Shown: piece after piece, positions 24,401 through 34,643 of the stretch | Position numbering within the stretch: position 1 is the first letter of the stretch | Layout: each line of letters begins with the position of its first letter | Assembly: GCA_028274465.1 (NCBI GenBank) | Contig: CM051458.1 | Location: forward strand, 20,475,566-20,539,565 | Direction: 5' to 3' | DNA: 64,000 nt | From: Plantago ovata | Lineage: Eukaryota > Streptophyta > Magnoliopsida > Lamiales > Plantaginaceae | Notes under the pieces: generated by a model | Database searches by the model: none | Told to the model about the DNA's origin: nothing | Seen by the model: the letters and a program-made list of their open reading frames with translations, nothing else | Translations under genes and position numbers: made by a program

Positions 24401-24728
24401 CTAGTCTCATCTGGTTCATTCAGACCCCTACATCCGAGATGAACCTCGACTAGGGAGAGTTTGGGATAGATGATAACTCAAATAGCTCCCACTATCTGTG
24501 TGATCGGTCATCTATCAGAGGGGACATGTTTAATATCAATACAGACAGAAATAGAGATATGACATGCTGCATGCCTGGTGTAATATAAATATGAATGCGA
24601 TAATCAATAGTAAAATGACAAACATATATCATATTACATTGACCTATGTAATAGTACATATATGTCCTCTATAAGGGCTCCATGCCCTTAATAAGGATTG
24701 TCTCTAGGACATATACACTATCAGTTCC
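21475..24728 (-). mobile_element. Compact Angela-type copia derivative with target duplication GTTCC
   Basis: GTTCC at 21475-21479 and at 24724-24728 bracket an element at 21480-24723. On the minus strand the 5' LTR is 24723-22954 (TGATAGTGTATATG to TTTTCTTACA). It is followed by a primer-binding site TGGTATCAGAGC (plus 22941-22952). Only about 100 bp later comes a purine tract plus a second LTR-start-like sequence (to 22850). The left half (21480-22850) ends like an LTR, but its body matches the leader and gag start of the Angela element at 61800-62110 (MASISLRAVLEK near 21615). It has no pol. It is a dead or non-autonomous fossil inserted into the Tat 3' region. Confidence 0.85.
22954..24723 (-). 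repeat. Angela LTR, 1.77 kb, of the compact derivative
   Basis: Has the same ends as the LTRs at 52301-54425 and 55647-57720 but is shorter. A near-palindrome GTCTACTATATATAGTAGTC at about 23420-23440 is kept in all three and probably contains the TATA box. GC-repeat CGCGCGCGCG lies near 23630. Confidence 0.85.
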
Positions 24729-24964
24729 GAAGTTTTCTGAGTTTTTTGATTACTCCTCCTTTTTTTTTCCTTGCTGGAGGAGCAAGTTTGGCAAAATTCA
24801 CCTCAGGGCGTACGCGCTCCCACTGTCTCGCCCTAATTTGCGGCGCTCCGAGGGCAGAATCGTCATTGTATGACGTGGCTTGATCTTGGCCTTCCGTCTC
24901 CTCGCGAGTGCGGCCCAGATCCGTCGGCCCATATACAACGGTTCGACTTCCCATGCTACCCTCT

Positions 24965-24972
24965 TATAAATA
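24965..24972 (+). promoter_or_regulatory. TATA box, candidate promoter of the Tat antisense ORF
   Basis: TATAAATA on the plus strand in a CTCTTATAAATAGGG context, about 590 bp upstream of the antisense ORF start. A plausible leader intron follows (GTACGT at 25185 to TTTGTTTAG ending at 25553), which would place the splice junction one base before the ATG at 25555. Between them are several GTCGAGC-type repeats (about 25045-25165). Confidence 0.5.
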
Positions 24973-25554
24973 GGGATACTTAGATTCATTCGCCATATTT
25001 TCGTCCAAAATCACTTCAGAGCAAATTGACTTGGCCGAGTAGCAATTGAATTGGTCGAGAAACGGAACGTAGTCGAGCAGTTTCTATCGTCGTGCGAGGA
25101 TGTTGGTCGAGCGGTATCCGTAGTCGAGCGCGGAGAGTAGTCGAGCAAAGTATCTTAGTCGAGCGGTCGTTCGTCCGGAAGCAAGTACGTTTGATTGCTC
25201 CTTTTTCTTTTTTTCTTGCTTTTTTGGATTTTTTCTATGCTTTTCCTTCTTGTATTCGCTCTTCTATGCTTTATGGTTCTCGATAATTTTTGTTGTCCTC
25301 GCTCCCCTTTTATTTTCTTCATCCCCTTCCTCCCCAATTGGTAGTCGGCCGCCTTCCTTCGGAGTTGGTGGTCGGCCGACTATAATATGTGCCTTGTAGA
25401 TTTTTGTTTCTTCGCGTAGTCATACACTTGTGATTTAGTATTTTTATCATCGTGCATCTCAATTATGAGATTTGGACTTAAAAATATCTAAATTGACCTC
25501 TCGGACTGTAAGTAATCCACGTTGATTGATACTTTCCCTCTTCCTTTGTTTAGG

Positions 25555-28500
25555 ATGTCCGAGAGGAGCGATAGCGAAAACTTATCCGAAGGTCAAGGGT
25601 AAGAGGACGACGGGAGTCCGATGTCTGCTGGTTTCCTTGAGGATGAGTTGCCCGAGGGAGATGTTCCCGAGGAGGGCGAGGAAGTGGCGAGTACACCTCC
25701 GGAGGATCGACTAGTCTCCCGGACGAAAGGAGCGAGGAACGACTACGACCTCAACGATCCCTTTATTAACGACGAAGTTGAGGCGGGTGTCGAGCAAAAC
25801 ATTCCTCCCGAGATGATAAGTGCCGCGATCGAGATCGGCGGTTTCTATTATAGAGCTGGTGGTCGACCGGACCCCTTAGAACCCAGAATCCATAGTTTTA
25901 AGGATGATGCGGTGGTCGCCTTAGAGGGTCCTAAAGCAATTGAAATTGAGGACCATTCTTCCTCCGGACGAGTTGGAAGTCCAAGCCTGTGAGGTACTTA
26001 CCTCTGGGCTATTATAATAGAGTTATGACCGTGTCCTCGGATGGGGACATTCGTCGGCCACCTATAAGTGTCGATGGGGCTGGTCCGAGTAGGAGTAAAC
26101 CCCCACCTTATGCCCGAAAGGGGACAAGTGATTCTTTTGTTGACGCGCCCGAGAAGAAAGGCGGAGATGAGTCTGAGGGTAGTTCCGAGAGTGGTCGGGA
26201 GGAGAAGACATTCCTCGACAAACTGAAGAAGTTGTGGAGCAAGATGAAGTTGCTATCCAAGTATCTGCGTCCGAGGACGTTGGGACTTCTAGGTCCGCCT
26301 CGAGGAGAAAGATAAGGCGGAAGGGAGAGCCAGTTTCTCCTAAGTTTGCAAAAGATGGTCGTACGAGGGGAGCAGCCTCCTCGGACGCTAAGTTCACCCG
26401 TGGTGTTTCTGAAGTTCACCACCCGGACCCGGAAGGCGATATGAATGGGAATGGTGACATTCCAACCGTAGAGACCACCATTACAGAGGAAGAGATTCCA
26501 CACCTCCGGTGGATATATAGTTTGCCTGCGATTGTAATACCCCGCATCCCACATCGCTTAAGAGTGAGTGGAATAAAGGGTATATATGTTAGACCACCAC
26601 TCTCACATGGTATGAGGCCTTTTGGGTGATTCCAAAAGCAAATCCGTGTGGGCTCAGGCCCAAAGCGGACAATATCATACTGTTGCGACGTGTGTGGGTC
26701 CGTCCAGGAGTAACCACGCCGGCCAGATTGGTCGGGTCGTTACAAATGGTATCAGAGCCTAGATCAACCCAAAGCCCGCACCGGGTGGACAGTTGTTAAA
26801 GTTATTATCAGTTTGTCACCCCCACCACTTAAGGCGCTCGACGAGGACGTCGAGGCTTTAAGGGGGGTAGTTTGTAATACCCCGCATCCCACATCGCTTA
26901 AGAGTGAGTGGAATAAAGGGTATATATGTTAGACCACCACTCTCACATGGTATGAGGCCTTTTGGGTGATTCCAAAAGAAAATCCGTGCGGGCTCAGGCC
27001 CAAAGCGGACAATATCATACTGTTGAGACTGTGTGTGGGTCCGTCCAGGAGTAACCACGCCGGCCAGATTGGTCGGGTCGTTACAGCGACGAAGGTCGAA
27101 ATTCTCCTCCCGACACCGGATCAAACCTTTTACAACCCTCCTCCGGGGTACTTAGTCGTGCATACCATTGCTTTGGAGCGAGGATGGTGGATGCCTGTTT
27201 TGCGATGCTTTCCGAGACTTGTTCAATGACCTTGGTCTCGCTCCAGCCCAAATAATTCCGAGCTCGCTTGGCACGCTAGTATGCTATGGGGTCTTCTGCC
27301 ATATAAAGAAGATTCCCGTAAACTTCTCAACTTTTATACAACATTTTCGAGTCTCACTCAGTCCGAGGAACCCCCACTTCTATTTCTTCTCTACTCGACC
27401 GGGTTTCGCCTTTCTTAAGGAGGCTCCGACCTCCATCAGGTACCGATGGTGGTCGCGTTACTTTTATGTGCGAAAGGCACGGAAGCCGGGTATGTCAGAC
27501 GCTGATCTTGATTGGGGTGTTCCGAAGAAATTCTACCGAGGGACCTGGAGGCCCAAGGAAAGCCTACAAGCGAAGTCGAAGGAAATGACTCCTTGGGTTG
27601 CTCGCTTCCAAAGACAAAACTTGCTTCCAGACCCCAAAAGATACTTTTATTGGGCATTGAATCTTCATCCTTTGCCGTATTTGGCAAACTTGACCGAGCC
27701 GGTGTACTGTGGCTTCAAAAAAGATTTTGGTAAGTCATTGTCCAAGGGACGACTTGTGCGAGGAGCAACTCTTTGCTCGAGTTGCTATTTTTGTTTTTCT
27801 TCCGAGTAGCCATTTTCATACTTAGTTAATTTTGCTCTTGTTTGCTCCTCGCGCCTTTATATTTTTGTTGTTCCTCGGACCTTATACTCTTGCTTCTCGG
27901 CCACTAATCAATCTTTTCTTGCAGATTATTGGCTTAAGTGGATCATGTCAGAGACACTTGAGGCCGGGAGGAAGCAACCCGCCGCTCAGCGCAAGCTCGT
28001 CCAACAACAGAAGTTGGATAAGGTGATGAGCACTCCGTCACATATTCCTTGCGAGCCGCTGAGGAATGCTTCTGTCCATAAGGACGATATGGCTCGTCGG
28101 GAGAGAGACGGGGAGCCGCAGCTCGAGATGGCCTTGCCACAAACCAAGAAGGCAGATGATGAGCCCAAGGACGACAAGAAGTCCAAAAAGAACAAGAGGA
28201 GCTCCAAGGACGAAGGTGGTCGAGCATCTAAGCGGTTCAAGAGGAGCAAAGGCAAAGGCAAGGAGATAGTCACCGATGAGGACCTTTCTGATGAGGTCAA
28301 CCAAATCAAGGCGCTCGACGAGTTCGACAGGCACATGAATTGAGCCAGGTCTCGCGCAAGGTAATTCTTAATTTTTGGCTTCTTTTCACAAAAAATTCTA
28401 AGTGTTGCTTCTCGGACATCCTTACTTATAGTGCTCCTTGCCCCGTTTGTATTTTTTGCAGCTCTCTGCTATCGTCGGAGCCTATGGAACCTTGTTGCTG

Positions 28501-29400
28501 ATAAGGGTGCTCCGGAGGAAGTTGCTAACCTCCATCTTCAGGTGCAAGAAGCTAATGAGCGTGCTCGAGCAATGGAGGAAGACTTGCGGGTCGAGAAGGC
28601 TAAAGTTGCTAGCCATGCGACCGAGGTAAATAAGGTGCAGAGGCAGAACAAGGCGTGGAAGGATGCCTGGAACAATTTGTCTATCAAGGCCGCTCGCTTC
28701 AAGGACGCCATCCTCGGGTATCTCAAGGATACTCGGTTCGAAGGAGCCAAAGCTTTCTATCAGTCCCCTTCCTACCGCCTGAAGCTTCAAGAGACCAAAG
28801 AAGCGTCTCGCGAGGATGGCTTCTACTCGCGCTCGACCAGCTCAAGGCTAAAGGCCTTTTGTCCGAGGAGTTTGACTCTGATGCCGCTGGTTTGATGGAC
28901 AACAAGCGGGGTGACTTCTCCGACTACCCGGACCAAATTGTTTCCGACGAGGAACATAAGGCTTGCGAGTTCGGAGCTATTGTTGCTAATCCAGAGTGCC
29001 TTATCCCGAGAAGATTGGTCTCCTTCCTGCCTGGGTTCCGGAGGTACTCCGACTAGGGCTATGAGCCTTTCGAGAGGGCGGGTACTCGCAACACTCATTG
29101 GCTGAAGCTTCCTGGACCCATCCTCGGACGTGATCCCAACTCAGAGTTCCCGAAGATAATCAAGTACAAAGAGTTCCTTGAAGCCGAGAAGAAGAAGGCC
29201 GGCTCCGGAGGTAGTCGGGCGGGAGGAGGGTCTAGCCAGGTTACCTGCAATGGAAGCTTTCACGCCGAGGAAGGTCGTCGTCCAGAGGCAAGCCAACATG
29301 CTCAAATGTCTCCTCTTGGTTCTCCCCAAAGATCGCTCTCCGGAAGCAGGACTCATTGAAGGCCGAGTATGCTCGGTTATCTTTGTAAAATTATGGACAA
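25555..29400 (+). pseudogene. Antisense extra ORF of the Tat element (putative gypsy-type transposon domain, coiled coil)
   Basis: Runs on the plus strand, opposite to pol, between pol and the 3' LTR. Acidic N-terminal part about 25555-26530. The region at about 27090-27800 (LGTLVCYGVFCHIKKIPVN, then FYFFSTRPG and RWWSRYFYVRK) resembles the plant 'putative gypsy-type transposon' family (Pfam Transposase_28, from memory). A Lys-rich part follows at 27945-28343, then a coiled coil at about 28500-28790. Likely introns separate these parts (for example GTAAGT near 27730 to TTGCAG near 27925, and GTAATT near 28360 to TTGCAG near 28460). Function is unknown. A TRIM splits it, and it is otherwise broken in several places. 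Confidence 0.65.
26533..27085. mobile_element. TRIM element, 553 bp, two 212-213-bp LTRs
   Basis: LTRs 26533-26744 and 26873-27085 start TGTAATACCCCGCATCCCAC and end GGTCGTTACA, at about 97% identity. The 128-bp middle has a primer-binding site TGGTATCAGAGC (26747-26758, initiator-Met tRNA type) right after the first LTR. A purine tract AAGGGGGGTAG sits right before the second. The target duplication is GCGAT (26528-26532) against GCGAC (27086-27090), one mismatch. It has no coding capacity and depends on other elements. It looks structurally whole and young, of the order of one million years if usual plant LTR rates apply. Confidence 0.93.
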
Positions 29401-29429
29401 GTACTTCTTTTGCTAGTCGGACAAGCTAA

Positions 29430-30573
29430 CTAATTTGGCCCTCTGAGGCATGCTCGGAATAGCTCTATTTGATGCGCCACTGGTCGGAGGCATATCCTTT
29501 TGTAAATCGTACATTGCTCTTCCCTTTGCCCGATGATCGTTTATGCTAGTCGCTCTTTTCTTATGTCTCTTTTTTCCTTGCATTCTTCGTTTTTAACTTT
29601 GGCATGTCGCAAAGCATTATGCGAGTTTTCATAAGATCTTCTGCAGGTACTTGTTTCTCATTCATTGTACTTAGAAAAAATTCTAAGTATAGGTCGTTGG
29701 ACGCTTGCAATGTAACTTATGCTTCACGTACTTGGATCGACTTAGTGGTTAGTCGGGCCTTTAGGCTTCATGCGTAGTCGGACCAACTTAGCACTTCACG
29801 TGCTTCACGACGCTTAGAGGCTTGTTGTAGCCTCTTCTTCATTTTTGAAAAATGTCCTAAGTATAGAAATTTGCCAGTCGGGCGCCTTGTTGGTCGATCA
29901 CCTTTGCTAGTCGGCCGCTATGTGTTTGCGGAGAACTTCGCCAAAATTTCACCAAGTATGGAGTCGTGCTACTTGGGCGCATCAATTGCTTGATGCCTTC
30001 GGACACTTTTGAACGCATTCTAGTCGAGCAAGGGTAATTGACACTGTAGTCGGCCCTTAGGTAATTAAGTGTGTCGTCGAGCACACTTTTTCTCCCTTAC
30101 AAGTTTTCTCCAAAATATCCAAGGAAAAAAACTTCTTGTGGTCGTCGGACTAGTTATGGTCCTTGGACCACTTTAAGGTTGGCCGAGGAGCGGATCGTCG
30201 GACCATTGTGCGTCCGGGGACCTCCGACTCAAAAACTTCTCGAATAATTTTCCCGAGACATCTTTTTCTTGTCTTGAAAAACTGAGAAGATTAGAATTTT
30301 TTGCCTTTCGACCATTAGTTCTTTCCTTCGGAGCCCCTTATATAGTTTCGCATTTTTGTGTTGCCTTTCGTGATCTTATATCTTCCTTTCGCGCAAGAAA
30401 GACAATACTTCAAGCTGAAAGAGTTGCATTGATTTGACGGAAATTCAATTGCAACGGTGGGCTTCGTGGCCATGCCAAAAGGCAAAACAAAAACTGAACT
30501 AGAAATCATAAACTAGCGAAAGGGGGCCTTCCACAGGAGCTCATCAAAACCTTGCATAATTCTCCAACGCCTT
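29430..30573. other. Tat spacer between the antisense ORF and pol
   Basis: Non-coding part of the Tat element, rich in GTCGG and CGGAC words like the rest of it. No independent gene is seen. Confidence 0.6.
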
Positions 30574-33500
30574 CTAGGCATAAAACTTCTGGAGATTGGT
30601 GGTGTTCCAAGTGTTCTTCAACTCATTTCCTTCGGCATCCTCCAAGCGATAACTTCCATTGGAATTGGCTTCCACTATCTTGTAAGGGCCTTCGCACTTG
30701 GGTTCCATCTTGTGTGGATTTCCTAGGATGTCCACCTTGCGGAGTACCAAGTCCCCAACTTGAAACTCTTTGTCCTTGACATGCTTGTTGTAGGCCTTTG
30801 CGACAAAGGCTTGGTAGCGCAAGATGTTTGCCAATGTTGTGGTCCTTGACTCTTTGAACATTTCAAGGTCGAGCATTCTTACTTCATGGTTGTCCTCCGG
30901 TTGGTAGCCTTGAATTCTCAATGTCTCTTGCACAATCTCGGCCGGGATTACTGCCTCCGAACCATAGACAAGGGAGAATGGAGTTTCCCTTGTTGCTGTC
31001 TTTGAAGTAGTGCGATAGGCCCAGAGGACGCCATCGAGTTGCTCGACCCAACTTCCTTGGTACGCTGAAAACCTTTTCGTCAAGCTCCTCACGAGCGTCT
31101 TGTTGGTGGACTCGGTTTGGCCATTAGCTTGGGGATATCCCATTGAAGTAAAGCGCCTTTCGATCTTCATCCTCTTGCGCCATGCGTTGAACTTGGCTCC
31201 GGAGAACTGAGAACCGTTGTCGGACACAAGGACCCTTGGTAGGCCAAACGTACACACAATATTCCTCCAGGCAAAGTCCATGACTTTCTTCTCGCTGATC
31301 ACTGAAACCGCTTCCGCCTCTTCCCATTTGCTAAAATATTCTACGAAGACAATGATAAATTTCTTCTGTCCGGTTCCTTTCGACAATGGTCCGACTATGT
31401 CGATTCCCCATGTGTCGAAGGGGCATGTGATCTTGGCGGGAATGAGTGGTCTTGCGGGCACATGATCGGGGGTCGCAAAGTATTGGCATTCTTCTCACTT
31501 GCGCACAAATTGTGATGCGTCCTCTCGTAGCGTTGGCCAATAAAATCCCTGGCGGATAATTTTCTGAGCTAAGGATCTTCCTCCCGAATGGTTTCCACAA
31601 CTCCCTTGGTGCATTTCCTCCAAGATTGCTTGGACTTCGTTGTTGCTAACACCTAAGGTGTGTGCCTCTAAAGGATCTCTTGTAAAGATATGTCCCTTGA
31701 ACGAAGTACCTTACTGCTCTTTCTTTGACCCTTCTTGCTTCCGCACGGTCCCTCGGGAGGATTCCGTGCATCAGATAGGCCGCGATAGGTTGCATCCAAC
31801 CTGGGGTCGTATCGATAGTGAACATGCCTTGCGCACTTTTTTGAGAACTTGCGATGGACGAAAGCTCCATCTTTAGAAGTATCACATTCCGAGTGTCTAC
31901 GCCTCCGGATGCAGATGCATATTTTTATAAGGCATCCGCCCTACCATTGAATTCTCTAGCAAAATTTTCCACTTGGCATTCTTCAAAGTGTGCCATTTCT
32001 TCTTTGATAGCGTCCTTGTACTCTAGCAAGGAACTCTTCTTTGCTTTGAATGCTCCGGACAGCTGCCTCTCGGCCAACTGTGAGTCCGTGAAAGTTTGAT
32101 TTTCTGCACTTGAAATGCTTTGGCCATCCGGAGACCAATCAGAATTGCTTCATATTCAGCTTCATTGTTTGAGACCGAGAAGCCTAAGGTCACAACATAT
32201 TCCAACTCGGCTCCTCCAGGACTCCTGAGGTAAATTCCAATTCCTCCGGACCTCCCGCAAGACGAACCATCTACTAGGAAAATCCAAACATCTCCATGAT
32301 CTTTTGGTTCCTTTGGCTCGGGAAGCATGATTTCTTGGACCGGTTCCTCCGGACCCTTGGCTGTTTCCTTCGGACCTTTTGATGTTTCTTCCGGACCTTC
32401 AGTCGCGGGTTTTGGTCCTTGGACGATGATCTGAGAATTCACTTCTTCCATGGCCACATCGTTGAGACGGAACATGTGACTGGGGGTATACTCTTCCTTC
32501 GGGCATTGGTCTCAGGACGATAAAGCATAGCGTCTTCGGCATTGGACATGTCAATTTCCCTACTAGCTTGGGCTAGTTCCTTGAATCCTCTCAACACCGC
32601 TTCTAGGGCCTTGAAATGTTCGCTGACTTGTGATCCTTGGGAGTCGATCATCATAGCTGAATCAGATTGTGCTTCATTTGGGTCGACGTCCATAGGGTCC
32701 TTGGCGGGGTACTCAGCCAAGAAATCCGCTAGGACTTGAGCTTTTTTGACTAATGGAGCTTGGTAGTTGATGTCGAACTCACTAAGCTCGATTGCCCATC
32801 TTGCTAGCCTTCCGCTCATTTACGGTCGCCCTAGGACTTGCTTGAGAGGTTGGCTTGTTAAGACGATCACCTTATGTGCACCAAAGTACGGTTTGAGCCT
32901 CCTTGCGGTGTATACCAAGGCAAACGACAATCTCTCAATGTCCAAGTACCTTGTCTCCGCACCTGTAAGCGCCTTGCTCAAATAATAGATTGGCATATGA
33001 TTGTTCCCTTGGATCCGTACTAGGACGGAACTTATTGCCTCCGGGGTGGTCGGAAGGTAGAGTTATAATGGTTCTCCGTCCACCGGCTTGGATAGTAAAG
33101 GCGGCGACAACAAGTATTGCTTCAGTTTCTCAAAAGCTTCTTCGCATTCCTTTGTCCATTCGAACTGATTAATCTTCCTCAGGACCTTGAAGAAGGGCAA
33201 TTTCTTCTCGGCCGATCTTGATATGAAACGGCTTTGGGCGATGGATTTTCCAACCAATTGTTGTACCTCATTGAGTGTCTTTGGTTGCGGAAGGTTAAGG
33301 ATGGCTTTGATCTTTTCTGGATTTGCTTCTATTCCCCTTTCGGTCACTACGTAACCAAGGAACTTGCCTTCTTTGACACCAAATGTGTGTTTCGCCGGGT
33401 TAAGTTTCATACGATACTTCCTTAGGACCGCGAAGCACTTGTTAAGGTGTTCGACGTGTTGGTCCTCCGTCCTAATCTTTACTAGCATGTCATCCACATA

Positions 33501-34643
33501 AACGTCCATGGTTTTGCCTATCTCTTCCTTGAACATCTTGTTCACTAGGCGTTGGTTAGTTGCTCCCGCGTTCTTGAGTCCGAAAGGCATGACGTTGAAG
33601 CAGTAGACGTTGCCATTGGCAAAGAAGGTTGTCTTGGGCACATCGTCCCTTGCCATCTTGATTTGGTAAAAGCCTTGGTAGGTGTCCATGAAGCTAAGTA
33701 GTGCACTTCCGACGGTGGAATCCACAAGTTGATCAATCCTTGGAAGGGGATAAGGATCCTTCGGACAAAACTTGTTGAGGCGAGTGAAGTTGTTGCACAT
33801 TCTCCATTTCCCTTCGCCCTTTTCTACTAGGACAACATTGCGAACCCAATTAGAGTATCTTAATTCCTTGATGTGCCCTGCTTTCAATAGCCTCTGGACC
33901 TCGGCTTCAATAATGGCGTTGTCCTCCGGACCAAAGTCTCTTCGCTTCTCGCGAATATGGGTGATCTTGGGATCTAAGTTCAGATGGTGAACCGCGACCC
34001 TAGGGTCAATTCCTTTGAGATCCTCCGTACTCCATGCAAAGACATCATTGTTGTCCCTGAGGCATTGGATGACCTTCATTCGTACCTCGGCGGTCATCTC
34101 TGTCCCTATCCTTGTGACTTTGTCGGGGGACCCTTCTACCACTTGAATTTCTTCCAAAGCCTCTTTCGCTTCAATTTTGTCTTCTTCAAAAAATGCTTTT
34201 TTCTTCGAGGTCGGAGGGATGGGAGGAATTACTTTGTACTCTTCGAGCTGTTTTACCTCTGCCACTGCTAAACTTTGTTCTTTCCTCTGGACCGCTTTTC
34301 TTCGCCTCACTGCCGGACTAAGCTTTTTAGACTTCCTTCGGGTCCGAGTCGTTCGGATGGAGTAAAAAGTATTTCCTCCTGCTTCCGGATTACTATCTCA
34401 TAGGGCGAAACGTGCGCTCGAGGTCACAATTGCGGAAAGAGTATAGCATTCCCACGCCTCTCTCATGTTTCCAATTTCTTGCCCTACGGCTCCGTCGTCG
34501 CAAGGAAACTTCATGTGGTCGTGGACGGTTGAGATAACAACCTTGAATTGAGACAAAGCGGGTCGCCCTATTACCGCATAATATTCGAAAGGAATATCGA
34601 CTACCAAGAATGTAACCGACTTTTTCACTCTGAAAGGATCCTT
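30574..34643 (-). pseudogene. Tat gypsy pol: protease, reverse transcriptase, RNase H, integrase
   Basis: Order on the minus strand: protease end (DIPFEYYAVIGRPALSQFK, about 34570), reverse transcriptase 34310-33063 (CNNFTRLNKFCPKDPYPLPR, then MPFGLKNAGATNQ and the YVDDML catalytic motif), RNase H about 32480-32020 (FLVDGSSCGRSGGIG, NNEAEYEA), integrase about 31880-30574 (DTWGIDIVGPL, SDNGSQF, YPQANGQTE). Reverse transcriptase before integrase defines Ty3/gypsy, and the sequence suits the Tat lineage. It copied and inserted the element's DNA. It is a fossil with a handful of breaks. The upstream side is interrupted by the Tekay element. Confidence 0.87.

Noticed and set aside
26858-27229. Open frames across the TRIM
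   Set aside because: They run through LTR, primer site and flank; the TRIM is non-coding.
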